From: JAJYKC01 sp035545735
GTDB lineage: Bacteria; Acidobacteriota; Terriglobia; Bryobacterales; Bryobacteraceae
DNA length: 64,000 bases
Direction of reading: 5' to 3'
NCBI GenBank assembly: GCA_035545735.1
Contig: DASZXS010000025.1
Coordinates: 1 to 64,000 of the forward strand
Shown here: piece by piece, positions 1 to 8,264 of the stretch
Position numbering within the stretch: the stretch's first letter is position 1
How the letters are laid out: every line of letters starts with the position of its first letter
Notes under the pieces: generated by a model
What the model saw: only the letters and a program-made list of their open reading frames with translations
What the model was told of the DNA's origin: nothing
Database searches by the model: none
Translations under genes and position numbers: made by a program

Positions 1-243
1 GGTTTGGACAAGCTGCTCCTCGTATTCGCCCTTGGGCTGGAGGTCCTCAAAGAGGCGGCGGCGCAAGGTCGTGTAGCTGGCGGTATCCTCGCCGGGGAGG
101 ATCACGGTTTGGCTGGTGAGTCCGTGGCGCAGGGCGTTGAACCGCGAGCGATTCTTGCCCTCCTCGGTTTTCGGCCCGGTGGAGTGGCGGGCATTGGCGC
201 GATTCACGGCGGCGCGCGCGGCCTGGGTGGAAGCGGATGACAT
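1..243 (-). CDS. Small basic hypothetical protein, 3' part outside the window
   Basis: Reading the minus strand from an ATG at 241-243 gives 81 codons with no stop before the window edge, so only the N-terminal part is seen. Residues 14-40 carry a conserved signature (N-A-R-x-S-T-G-P-K-T, then E-G-K, then N-A-L-R-H-G-L-T). I recognise this as typical of a family of small uncharacterised proteins that is common in acidobacteria and planctomycetes. It continues as a charged, helical stretch (RRRLFEDLQPKGEYEEQLV). No enzymatic function is known to me and none is assigned. Codon use is like that of the neighbours. The family assignment is from memory of the signature; the missing C-terminus prevents a length check. 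Confidence 0.7.
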   Translation of the reverse strand, partial: MSSASTQAARAAVNRANARHSTGPKTEEGKNRSRFNALRHGLTSQTVILPGEDTASYTTLRRRLFEDLQPKGEYEEQLVQT

Positions 244-540
244 GGGAGATTCCTCGATCTCATCAGACACCCCGGCGGGCGGAAAGCGAGGCATGGGCCG
301 GGTAAGTGGCGAGCATGGCGGGGGACATAAGTTTGGGGAGTTTGTGACTCGGGGGGGTGAACCTGATCCATTCAACGGTGGCTCGCTCGCCGAAGGACAC
401 TCCGCGTGCGGAACGCGAGACCTGCCGGCGAGGGCGGCCCGTTCGAGTTTGGGAGGTAGGGACCTAGCGGGCGACTTTCAGGACCCGCTTTCTCTTCCCC
501 GACCTCAACTCGAAGCACACCGGCATCATCACGAAAATAC

Positions 541-1110
541 GTAAATAGGCCCGTCTTTCGGGGAGAAATAGGCCGTGCCTCGATCGTGAATGTCGAAGAA
601 TGGAGATGCGCAGTTAATATATAGCCGTGGACAGTCGCGGCCTGTTCCGGCATGATCACAAGGCCATTCCCAAGCATGATCTGGCTGTGCGCCGCCCCGG
701 TAGAATCCAAGTGTGCTCGCCGCAAGAGTATCGACGAAGTAGCCCAGTTACCGGACCGCCTTCGGACCAAGCCACCCTGTGCTGTTCCGAAAAATTCCGC
801 AGCGAGCGGTTCTCCCATCGCTCCGCGGGCCGGTCTCTACGTCATGTCTCAGGCTTGGCGATCAAGAGGCATTTCGAGTCCGGAGACACTGAGCTTGGGT
901 ATCGTTGGTCCGGCCAAGGCTCCGCCACCGCTGCATGTTGCCAGCATCGATCAGCACTGCGCTCTTTGCGTTCGAACGGCCTCGAATGGCGGCAATCCAT
1001 CGAGCGTTTGGCGACCATGTCGGAGCGCGCAAAGCATGAACTTTTTCGTGAGAATTCCGAGCCGGGCCTGGTGCACACCGTCCAAACATTCTCCCTTCGG
1101 GCCAAGTCAG
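541..1110 (-). pseudogene. Decayed beta-propeller (PD40/TolB-like) gene remnant
   Basis: No intact gene fills the roughly 925 bases between the left-edge gene and the CHAT gene. On the minus strand two blade-like motifs are visible: WSPNARWIAAI (about 1025-1055) and SPDSKCLLIAKPE (about 846-885). They are about 43 residues apart, a usual blade spacing for PD40/WD40-like repeats. They lie in different frames: reading through needs one extra G near 885 (TGTCTCC instead of TGGTCTCC), which would restore W-S-P-D-S-K. Stops follow soon after in every frame. A weakly protein-like stretch continues to about 541 (ending FSPKDGPIYVFS) in another frame. I read this as a frameshifted, decaying gene. The alternative is chance similarity in GC-rich sequence. 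Confidence 0.4.
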
Positions 1111-1169
1111 GAAGTACCCGGCGAGACCGCCAACTTTCATGTTATGACCCGTGAAGGCGGCGGGCGCAC

Positions 1170-3533
1170 TCACTTTGCCTTGTTGTCTGTGGCTTGACCC
1201 GAGAGCACGAACCCAGCCCAGTAGAAAGGGTCGTTCCAGGCGGGTTTGAACTGGCGCACGTGTTTTTGCGCCTCGAAGAAGGCTTGTTCCACAGACAGCT
1301 TCCGGCCCAGCCACCTGGCATAGAAGTCGTTCACAAACTCCATCGTGGCAGTCCGGTCAATATCCCATAGAGAAAGAATCTGCGCGCCCGATCCGGCTAT
1401 CTCGAGCGCGCGACGGATTCCATACAGCCCTTCGTGGGTGAGCGTGACGCCCTGAGCGGTGGAACAGGCGGATATGAAGACCAACTCGGTGCCGCGGAGG
1501 TCCATGCCGGCGATTTCCAACGGACTGAGAATTCCATCCGCCACGCCGTTGGGACGGTCGGCACCTGCAAGCGCAATGCCCCCGGTGAGCATCGGCTCGA
1601 TGGTGTCTTCCACGAGGCCTCCCATTTGATCAGGAACGTTGTCGAAAAAAGCGTGGCTGGCAATATGAAGAAAGCGCGGAGACACCAGCAGGCGTGCAGT
1701 CCGGGTGCTGGCGTCGTCGCGGGTGCGGGACAGGGCATCTGGGCGCCACTTCCGGATGTAATCCGGAAGGGTCGCGGTTTCGGTCACGGGGGTGTATGGG
1801 GCGTCACCCCTGTAATCGGGATCCGCAAGAATTACCGGGCGCGCGACTTCGGCAGGCGCCGCGGCCGGCGTGGGACGGCCCAGTTGCCTCATGCCGGAGA
1901 CATAGCTAATCGAACGTTCCGCCCCGACGAAATTCTTGCTGGCATCGACGAGCGCAGAGAACGAAACCAAAGACAGCTCATGATCGGGAACGATGACCAG
2001 TCGCTTCGCCCCTCCGGCCCACTTCTCGATAGGATCCCACACCCGCGTGGCAAGGGCCCGGGCACGATCGAGGCGCTGCTGCGGATCGCTTGAAGACGGC
2101 TTCTCCAGCGAGTCGCGGAACTGGCGCGCCGCTTCGTCGATTCGGTCAGAGTCGCCCAGGGTCTCCGCGGCTACCGGCTTACCGCGCTGGATGATGTACA
2201 CGCGATAGGCCCGCGTCCCTTGCAGGCGCTGGAATCTGACGAAGAGCAGAACGGCGGTGTTCTCATCGAGCCGGTTGCCGATTGCCGCCACGTCCGGAGC
2301 GGCGAGTTCGCCACCGACCGAGGGATGTTTCTGCAGGAGATCGCGCTCGATGTTGCGGCGTTCCGTTTCGAGCGCGCGAAGGCGATCCTCGTATCCGCTG
2401 CCGGACCGCCAGCGCGCACGAATCACAGCGGCGAGTTCCGAGCGGAGTTCGATCATGCGTCTGAAGCGAGCTGCATCATGACCAACGGCCTCGACACGCA
2501 GAAGGCGGGCGAATTGTGCGGTGAGGTCCTGCGCGAATCCTACGCGGCTTGCGGTGGCTACGATTGCCAGCTGACGGATGGCCGGTGAAGCGTCGCCATA
2601 GGTCTCATCGAGGGTTACAGCAGCGTCCAACTGGTCCGCCATCTGGCGCAACAGATCGATGATGCGCAGCTCGCTGCTGTCGTTGCTGCCAAGGCTCGAT
2701 CGCAGAATGCGAAACGACAGTTCGAACGAGCGGCTCAGGGTGGCCACGGCGGCGTTGGTATCGCCGAGAGCTGCCTGCACGGTTGCCAACTCCGCGTCGA
2801 TACCGGTGGTCAGCGTGGTGGCGGCGACTGGGCCCGAACCGAGTAGCGACCTTGCCATCACCAGGCGTTTGATGGCCGCCTGGTAGCGCTTGAGCGAAAT
2901 ATCGACGGCGGCGGCATCTTCGAGGACTCCCGGCAGGACCACGGAGGCTAGCGGGCTGCTCTGCGCACGATCGATGGCTTCCTTGAATGCAGCGTCGGCC
3001 TCGGCGAACTTTCCAGCGCGGTTCAGGAGTCTTCCGAGCTGTGTCAGTACCGAGAGCCGCGCAATGCCGGCCGCCGGCCCACGCAGTGCGGCGGACTCCG
3101 CCAAAGCCTCGCGCACATGCGCCAGCGCTTCCTCCGGCAACCCACGGACGCTGTCGATGTTGGCGAGAGTCTGCAGAACAGGCGGGCGGTTTTCATTCCC
3201 CGGCTTATACGCGGCGAGTGCGATCTGCATTTGCGCGTGACTGATCTTGTAGAGCCCAAGTTGCAGCGCGTAGCGGCCCAGATCGTAGTGAAAGATCGCA
3301 AGCTGGGGATCGCCGGGGGCAAGCCTAGACTGAGCGAGCCGCAGCGCCTCCGTGGCGAGCCAATAGGCCTGGCGCGGAGCGCCGCTCGCTTCCGCACTCA
3401 GTGCGTCCTTCTGTGCGGCGCGGGCTCCGGCAAGGCCTGGCAACGCACTGTAGCTGGTCGTCGTCTGTTGCGCTGATGACAGGAGCGCGCAGGCGAGCAT
3501 CGCGGCTAAAGTCGAATCACGGCGCTTCATCAT
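1170..3533 (-). CDS. Secreted TPR-CHAT caspase-like protein
   Basis: 787 aa with an N-terminal signal peptide (about 1-22). Helical TPR-like repeats fill roughly residues 30-400 (bases 2300-3450). A C-terminal CHAT domain (about 470-780) belongs to the caspase-like clan CD fold. The catalytic pair appears intact: His in LHIASHAFF (about residue 627) and Cys in VFISACSTAQG (about residue 690). The usual C-terminal strand is also present (NDPFYWAGFVLSG). CHAT proteins are either peptidases or scaffolds regulated by attached repeats. The signal peptide places this one outside the cytoplasm, unlike the cytoplasmic CHAT proteases of defence systems. It is the last gene of a four-gene operon and its ATG overlaps the upstream stop by 4 nt (ATGA). 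The substrate is unknown. Confidence 0.9.
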   Translation of the reverse strand: MMKRRDSTLAAMLACALLSSAQQTTTSYSALPGLAGARAAQKDALSAEASGAPRQAYWLATEALRLAQSRLAPGDPQLAIFHYDLGRYALQLGLYKISHAQMQIALAAYKPGNENRPPVLQTLANIDSVRGLPEEALAHVREALAESAALRGPAAGIARLSVLTQLGRLLNRAGKFAEADAAFKEAIDRAQSSPLASVVLPGVLEDAAAVDISLKRYQAAIKRLVMARSLLGSGPVAATTLTTGIDAELATVQAALGDTNAAVATLSRSFELSFRILRSSLGSNDSSELRIIDLLRQMADQLDAAVTLDETYGDASPAIRQLAIVATASRVGFAQDLTAQFARLLRVEAVGHDAARFRRMIELRSELAAVIRARWRSGSGYEDRLRALETERRNIERDLLQKHPSVGGELAAPDVAAIGNRLDENTAVLLFVRFQRLQGTRAYRVYIIQRGKPVAAETLGDSDRIDEAARQFRDSLEKPSSSDPQQRLDRARALATRVWDPIEKWAGGAKRLVIVPDHELSLVSFSALVDASKNFVGAERSISYVSGMRQLGRPTPAAAPAEVARPVILADPDYRGDAPYTPVTETATLPDYIRKWRPDALSRTRDDASTRTARLLVSPRFLHIASHAFFDNVPDQMGGLVEDTIEPMLTGGIALAGADRPNGVADGILSPLEIAGMDLRGTELVFISACSTAQGVTLTHEGLYGIRRALEIAGSGAQILSLWDIDRTATMEFVNDFYARWLGRKLSVEQAFFEAQKHVRQFKPAWNDPFYWAGFVLSGQATDNKAK

Positions 3534-4489
3534 TTGGCGCCGAGGACCTTAATCAGGCGCTCGGCGGCGGCGCTGACGTCAGGCACCGCCAGCCCGACCA
3601 CTGAGATGAGAGTCCGAAGTCTCAGCGTCACCGGTGGCTCAAAGGGTTTGCCCCAAAGGCTCTGTTGCGCAAGCTGGTCAAAGTAGGCGCTGGCCCAGTA
3701 CTCGACGTCCTTGGGAGGAAGCCCGCTGAGGTCCAAGATGATTCTGTCCGATTTCTTCGCCGACTCGATGGGTTCAGGCACGGTTACCAGATAGGGTCCG
3801 GCGCGCAGCGCGGGGTCTATCATGTTTAGAAGCCGTCGCGCATGTGGGTAATCATACAGGGTGAGAACAGCGTCCGGGTCGTTCTCCTTCTTGGGCGGGT
3901 CCTTAACCGGCAGGGAAACAATATTTAGCTGCTTTTTCTCAAACTGCTTCTGCATTTCGCGCCAATCGAAGATGCGCCTCAGCAGAACCTCGATGGTCAT
4001 TTTCTGCCGGTCCAGTGTGGCTTGAGTGGGTGCGGGCAACAGCAGGTAGGTGTAGGCGCCGTAGCCCGGTTTTTGCGATTCGGCGCTTCTCAACCAAATG
4101 CGCCCGGCCTCGGTGCCAGGGGAACCGTAATCGCTGCCGACCACGGCGATGCGGACAACACACGAAGCGGATTCGCCGTTGGTGGAAGTCATCGCAACGG
4201 TAGCTTCGAAGGTTCCGCGATTATCGAGCGCTGTCCAGCGGGCCGCCGCCGATTCCCTGGGCCGTGTGGGGACATCGCGCTGTATGACGCCGCCCGAGGC
4301 GGAGAATCTTGCCGTCGCCAGCGCGCCGCCGTTCCAATTCGCGAACACGTGAACAACGGCTTCGCGCCCCTCGACAACAATACCTGGATCCGGCATGCAG
4401 AAAACCTCCGCGGCGGAGACCGGATGCGGCAGGGCGGCGACCAGTATCAGAATGGCTACAACGGCTGGAAAGCGGTAAATTGGCGTCAA
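3530..4489 (-). CDS. Secreted protein of unknown function, CHAT operon
   Basis: 319 aa with a clear signal peptide (hydrophobic stretch about 8-26, cleavage near VSAAE). I do not recognise a domain. The first part, about residues 30-120, is strand-rich and contains two cysteines (FCMPDPG and ASCVVRI), suggesting an Ig-like or similar beta-sandwich, possibly disulfide-bonded. The remainder is mixed and has a lysine-rich stretch (about 190-215). It sits between a small membrane protein gene (11-nt gap upstream) and the CHAT gene (ATGA overlap downstream). It is therefore probably made in fixed ratio with them and could be an envelope partner or substrate of the CHAT protein. That role is inference from position only. 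Confidence 0.8.
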   Translation of the reverse strand: MTPIYRFPAVVAILILVAALPHPVSAAEVFCMPDPGIVVEGREAVVHVFANWNGGALATARFSASGGVIQRDVPTRPRESAAARWTALDNRGTFEATVAMTSTNGESASCVVRIAVVGSDYGSPGTEAGRIWLRSAESQKPGYGAYTYLLLPAPTQATLDRQKMTIEVLLRRIFDWREMQKQFEKKQLNIVSLPVKDPPKKENDPDAVLTLYDYPHARRLLNMIDPALRAGPYLVTVPEPIESAKKSDRIILDLSGLPPKDVEYWASAYFDQLAQQSLWGKPFEPPVTLRLRTLISVVGLAVPDVSAAAERLIKVLGAK

Positions 4490-4499
4490 CTCACGCAGC

Positions 4500-4733
4500 T
4501 CACTTTCTGGCGTTTGTCTTTATGCGGCGGTTTTTCGTGCCGGGAATCGCACGGTCCGGACTCTTCCTCCAGCGAGAGACCGCTTTTCGGAGGAGGAATA
4601 AGAAGGCGAGGCTGACCGCCGCCACGGCCAATGTCTCGGGCGGTTCGAGCCGCTCGTCTTTCGAGTAGAAATAGATCCACACTACCGTTGTCAAAACCAA
4701 CGCCACAACAATCGAAAGATAGTGGCTCTTCAT
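4500..4733 (-). CDS. Small two-helix membrane protein, CHAT operon
   Basis: 77 aa. Two hydrophobic segments are visible, about residues 6-23 (LSIVVALVLTTVVWIYFY) and 35-49 (TLAVAAVSLAFLFLL), followed by a strongly basic tail. A hairpin with a cytoplasmic basic C-terminus is the natural reading. A plausible ribosome site (AGGA) overlaps the stop of the preceding WD40 gene, about 7 nt before the ATG, which implies coupled translation. No family is recognised. Its conserved place between two secreted proteins suggests a membrane anchor or adaptor for the operon products (inference). Confidence 0.72.
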   Translation of the reverse strand: MKSHYLSIVVALVLTTVVWIYFYSKDERLEPPETLAVAAVSLAFLFLLRKAVSRWRKSPDRAIPGTKNRRIKTNARK

Positions 4734-4742
4734 CGCAAGATC

Positions 4743-5915
4743 CTAGCGCTGGTTCCGCTTTGATCCCTTTGGATCCAGGAAGAACACTGGCTTGGCCGAG
4801 ATGAGATCGAGCGTGAAGGTTCCGGTTTGGCGGGAATAGATCATAGTAGGTTTATCGCGCGCGAAGTCGGCCCCCCAGTAGGACTGACCGGTCGAGGGCC
4901 GGGCGGTTCCACCGTCACTCGTGATATAGACGCGCGCGTGACCCGGGTCGGGAAGGGCAAGGATCTTTTGACCATCCGAAGAGAAGCGCACGCCCGCGAG
5001 GGAGACACGATCGCCGTTTTCGGTAACATTCTTCTTCCAGACCGTCTCTCCGGTTGGAACGCGCGAGCAGATGAAGGCGCCGAAGCCACCCATTCCCAGC
5101 GAAGCGCCGTCAGGTGAGAGAGCAATGCCGAGGATCGGCCATCCGGCGGCGATATCGTTCACCGGCTCGGCGGTGGGCGTTTTCCAGATACGCGCGTGTC
5201 CGTCGGCGCTGCCGGTCGCAAACAAGGCGGCGTCTCGCGCGAAGGCTACAGCAAACACAGGTCCGCCGTGCTGCAGGGGCGAACCGATCAATTTTCCGCT
5301 AGCACGGTCGAACAGGCGCGCGGTGTTGTCCTGGCCTCCTGCAAGAAGGTAACGATTATCCCTGGATACGGCGATTGCGTGAACGGAATCCAGGAAGCCA
5401 TCGAACGATCGAACCTTGTTGCGCGAAGCCAGTGAAAACTCGTCGATGCTCGAATCCTGTTTCGCCGCCACAATGGTTTCGCCGGCACCGGAACCGGCGA
5501 AAGCCAGCCATTTGCCGCCGCCCCGGTTGTAGAGCGGGAACGATAGGATGGCCGTGCCCGCGTGCACGTCGAACACCTGCGCGCTTTCGTCGATGTCGGG
5601 AAATTTGCGGGTGACCGCCGCGAGATAGTTGCCGTCAGGCGAAAAGACGAGGCTGACGAGCTCCACACCTTTGAGGGGCATCTGGTGGATGAGCGTCCCG
5701 CGATCCAGCTCATATGCAGAGATGACAATACCGCCGGTTGTCCTGCTTCCGGCAGCAGCGACTTCGGCATCGGCCGAGATTGCAACCCAGTCGGGCGCCA
5801 TCGACTCTTCTTGCGCCGGCGCCGTGACGATGGCGAGCAGGACGAAGACGATTAGCAGAATCGAATTCCGGCGCAGCAGAGTGAGGCGGCTTCCGGAGGC
5901 CCAGCACATCATCAT
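4743..5915 (-). CDS. Exported WD40-repeat protein, first gene of the CHAT operon
   Basis: 390 aa from the ATG at 5913-5915. This start is preferred over one 11 codons upstream because AGGAG lies about 4 nt before it. The N-terminus has a long hydrophobic signal or anchor (about 14-34, rich in L/I/V, ending APAQ). The rest is a beta-propeller with repeated blade signatures such as VFSPDGNYLAAV, SRDNRYLLAGG, FARDAALFATGS with HARIWK, and LSPDG. WD40 propellers bind proteins rather than catalyse. It is the first gene of the minus-strand operon leading to the CHAT protein. WD40 and CHAT/caspase modules are often linked in bacteria, sometimes fused. Here they are separate and both exported, so the propeller may be the sensor or scaffold (inference). 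Confidence 0.85.
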   Translation of the reverse strand: MMMCWASGSRLTLLRRNSILLIVFVLLAIVTAPAQEESMAPDWVAISADAEVAAAGSRTTGGIVISAYELDRGTLIHQMPLKGVELVSLVFSPDGNYLAAVTRKFPDIDESAQVFDVHAGTAILSFPLYNRGGGKWLAFAGSGAGETIVAAKQDSSIDEFSLASRNKVRSFDGFLDSVHAIAVSRDNRYLLAGGQDNTARLFDRASGKLIGSPLQHGGPVFAVAFARDAALFATGSADGHARIWKTPTAEPVNDIAAGWPILGIALSPDGASLGMGGFGAFICSRVPTGETVWKKNVTENGDRVSLAGVRFSSDGQKILALPDPGHARVYITSDGGTARPSTGQSYWGADFARDKPTMIYSRQTGTFTLDLISAKPVFFLDPKGSKRNQR

Positions 5916-5933
5916 CGCTCCTGATTTCTTAGC

Positions 5934-5939
5934 AGTATA
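5934..5939 (-). promoter_or_regulatory. Candidate -10 box for the WD40/CHAT operon
   Basis: The minus strand reads TATACT at 5939-5934, 18 nt before the preferred ATG of the WD40 gene. About 17-18 nt further upstream is CTGAGA, a poor match to a -35 box. The leader would be very short. Support is sequence resemblance only. Confidence 0.3.
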
Positions 5940-6130
5940 CAGGAACAAACGGGCGATTTTCTCAGCTCAGCACTCTCTTCTGAACGAGGCGATCCGTGGT
6001 CAACTCCTTCAGTACCTTGTGAAGAAAGCCCACAAGTGAGGAGCACATCAAGCCGTGTGGCCAAAAGAGCTTCTTGTATTCGGATCCGGTTGGGCGCGGC
6101 TGACCGACCCGGCGCCGCCCAATTCGCCGT

Positions 6131-7474
6131 CTATCGCGGAGCGAGATGCGCGGGCGGGCGGGAGAATGTCAGAAACAGATTGAGCGCGAATAACGAAACC
6201 GCCAGCATTTCAAGCCCAGCCGAATAGGGCAAGACCCGCCAGGCAAACGAGGAATATCCTTCGTAGGCGGGGATCTCCGCCGTTACCCGCAGAAAACATC
6301 CCGCCGCCAGAGTGAGCAGCGAGAACAGCATCAGCCTCGGACTATACAGAACCTTCATGCCCCCGAAGGCCGGCAGCACTCTCTGCCCGATGGAAAAGAC
6401 CATGGTGGCGATGAAACCCACCGTGAGCGCGTGCCGGGCCGCGCCCCAGATTCCGCCGCTGCGATCCGCCAGTGCGGCATATAGCCACAAACCGGAGGCA
6501 ATCAAGAGCCAAACGTATGCCGACCGCACGAACCAGGGAAAACTGCGATGGACCCCTTCCGTCTTCGCCGGGCGCGGCGCCTTCTTCCAGACGTTCAGGG
6601 CAAGCGAAGCCATGACGGCGGCGGCGAGCAGCACTGCCGCCGAAAGGACCGTAGCGCCGAAGAAACCCGCGATCACTCCGGCCCACGAGCCGGCCAAAGC
6701 CGACAGGAGCAGCCGCGGGCGCGGAGCGTCCAAACCGAGAAACACCGGCAGCCAGCGGGCGTTAAAACCCCAAATGGCGGGCACAAGAAAGCACCATGTT
6801 TCGAGCGCCACCATGTGCTGGTCGAACGCGTGAGGCAAAGCCGGTTCGCTACCCGCCCAGGCGAGGTGCATCGATTCTCCCGCGTTCAGCACCAGGCAGC
6901 TCAGAAAACCGAACGTGGACGCCACCACCAGCCGCATCCAGATCTCCGGCTTCGGGCGCGCCCTGGTTTCGCCCGGCGCGGGGCGGTGTCCGGCCACGGT
7001 ATAGAAGAACAGGAGGAACCCGGCCAGTTCCAGCAGCCCGGAAAGCGGCAGCAGGATCCTCCATTGCCACTCCGCCACGCCGGCAACCCACCGCAGCGTG
7101 ATACCGGACGTCCACAACGCGTAGCACGTCCATCCGCGCGAGAGGGCAAAGGACTTCAAGCGGCCCATTTTCGACAGGGAAAAGAATCCGATCCCGAGAA
7201 TGAACGTGCCGATCCAGCCAAAAATTTGTGCGTGGCCGTGCGCCTGGAGCCACGCCGGGCTCAAGCTTTCGAGCGTGTGCCGGCTGCTGATGGAAACCAG
7301 GTTCCAGACACCGAGAAAAGTTCCCGGCAGCAGCATGAACAACAGACCGGTGACGATGTAAGCGACCAGTAGCTTTTGCAGCCGCAGCTCCCGCCCGATG
7401 ACTGCCGCCTGGTCCCCGGCGAGAGGCGGCTTCCCGCCCGTGGCCCTAGGAACGGGCAAGGGCAGTCTCTCCAC
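6131..7474 (-). CDS. NnrS-like polytopic membrane protein
   Basis: 447 aa with about twelve hydrophobic segments. Conserved histidines lie in QAHGHAQIFGW (about residues 79 and 81), and a later segment reads RHALTVGFIATMVFSIGQR. Both are typical of the NnrS / cytochrome-oxidase-subunit-I-like family. NnrS proteins are haem- and copper-containing membrane proteins associated with nitric oxide stress and denitrification. The start is a GTG at 7472-7474, overlapping the end of ric by 29 nt; no strong ribosome site is seen, so a nearby start is possible. Being third in line after a Crp/Fnr regulator and ric supports a role in protection from nitric oxide or related stress. Its exact chemistry is not known. 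Confidence 0.8.
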   Translation of the reverse strand: MERLPLPVPRATGGKPPLAGDQAAVIGRELRLQKLLVAYIVTGLLFMLLPGTFLGVWNLVSISSRHTLESLSPAWLQAHGHAQIFGWIGTFILGIGFFSLSKMGRLKSFALSRGWTCYALWTSGITLRWVAGVAEWQWRILLPLSGLLELAGFLLFFYTVAGHRPAPGETRARPKPEIWMRLVVASTFGFLSCLVLNAGESMHLAWAGSEPALPHAFDQHMVALETWCFLVPAIWGFNARWLPVFLGLDAPRPRLLLSALAGSWAGVIAGFFGATVLSAAVLLAAAVMASLALNVWKKAPRPAKTEGVHRSFPWFVRSAYVWLLIASGLWLYAALADRSGGIWGAARHALTVGFIATMVFSIGQRVLPAFGGMKVLYSPRLMLFSLLTLAAGCFLRVTAEIPAYEGYSSFAWRVLPYSAGLEMLAVSLFALNLFLTFSRPPAHLAPR

Positions 7475-8183
7475 GCTCTATGGCTAGAGCGCGCGGAAAC
7501 AGGATGTTGTTTTCGAGATGCACGTGCTGGTGTAAGTCGTGCTCGAACTCGGCCAGGCCGTCATAAAGAGCCCGGTAAGTAGGACACGCATCGGCGGGCG
7601 GCTGATAGTTTCCCGACAGCGCCCGGATTTTCGAAGCCAGTTCGCCCGCGTCGTCGTGGTCCGCCAGCATCCGGCTGATGGGAGCCTGCACAGAACCGAA
7701 CATCCCCAACGGCGGCGCGGTACCATCCACGGCCGCGGCTTCCATCCTCGCCAGAAACGGGAAGAGCATATTCTCCTCCTTCATCATATGCATGAACATC
7801 TCGTCCGCCATGGCCGCGAACAGCTCCTGGATGGTTTTCACCTCCGGGTGCGCGGTTTGGTGCGCATTCACCACCTTCTGCAGCAGGGACAGAAGGCGGG
7901 GCGATTCGGTTTTGACGTAGTTGTGATGCTTGTCTACGATGTAGCGGGACAACGCCCGCATTCCGGCTTCCCGCCAGTCTTTGGGGGCGCCGTCCGCCGG
8001 CTCTTCCACCGCCGCGAGTTTGCCCAGCACTTCTTCGAGAGGAGCGTTGACAAGCTCGCAGGCTTCGTGAAGCGGACGCTTTCCACCGCAGCAGTAGTCG
8101 ATGCCAAACGATTCGAATACACGCGTGGTGCGCGGATTCTCCACGGCGATTTCACTGACGGTTCGATCTTTATTGGCCTTCAT
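7446..8183 (-). CDS. ric: Iron-sulfur cluster repair di-iron protein (Ric/ScdA/YtfE)
   Basis: 245 aa, the usual length. The N-terminal ScdA_N domain has the Cys-Cys-Gly-Gly motif (Cys31, Cys32 in IDYCCGGKRPL). The C-terminal haemerythrin-like four-helix bundle has the expected ligands: HH at 86-87, His112, His132 with Glu136 (MHMMKEEN), His176 (ADHDDAG), and His215/His218 with Glu224 (HDLHQHVHLENN). The protein restores Fe-S clusters damaged by nitric oxide or oxidants in the cytoplasm. It is followed by an overlapping NnrS-like gene and preceded by a Crp/Fnr gene. A perfect-arm palindrome lies about 50 nt upstream of its ATG, so it is probably the regulator's main target. Confidence 0.93.
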   Translation of the reverse strand: MKANKDRTVSEIAVENPRTTRVFESFGIDYCCGGKRPLHEACELVNAPLEEVLGKLAAVEEPADGAPKDWREAGMRALSRYIVDKHHNYVKTESPRLLSLLQKVVNAHQTAHPEVKTIQELFAAMADEMFMHMMKEENMLFPFLARMEAAAVDGTAPPLGMFGSVQAPISRMLADHDDAGELASKIRALSGNYQPPADACPTYRALYDGLAEFEHDLHQHVHLENNILFPRALAIERGETALARS

Positions 8184-8230
8184 CTGGGATCACCTCCGCC
8201 TTCAGACTAGCGGCGGAAGCCCGGGAAAGC

Positions 8231-8246
8231 AGTGACTGAAGTCACT
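8231..8246. promoter_or_regulatory. Palindromic Crp/Fnr-type operator upstream of ric
   Basis: The sequence AGTGACTGAAGTCACT has seven-base arms that are exact reverse complements around a 2-nt centre. The core GTGAC-N4-GTCAC resembles the FNR/NNR/DNR consensus (TTGAC-N4-GTCAA). It lies between the crp/fnr-like gene stop and the ric ATG, 48-63 nt before ric. The adjacent regulator carries an R-E-L-V-S-R recognition helix matching the E-x-x-S-R pattern of the FNR branch. Confidence 0.65.
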
Positions 8247-8264
8247 TTGCACAACGCCCGGCGG

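Noticed and set aside
1..243. Transposase or IS element at the left edge
   Set aside because: The readable frame is a small non-transposase family and no terminal inverted repeats or catalytic motifs are present.
652..1197. A 181-codon plus-strand open frame in the left intergenic region
   Set aside because: No domain, unlikely composition, overlaps the end of the CHAT gene, and is opposite the beta-propeller remnant, which explains the sequence better.
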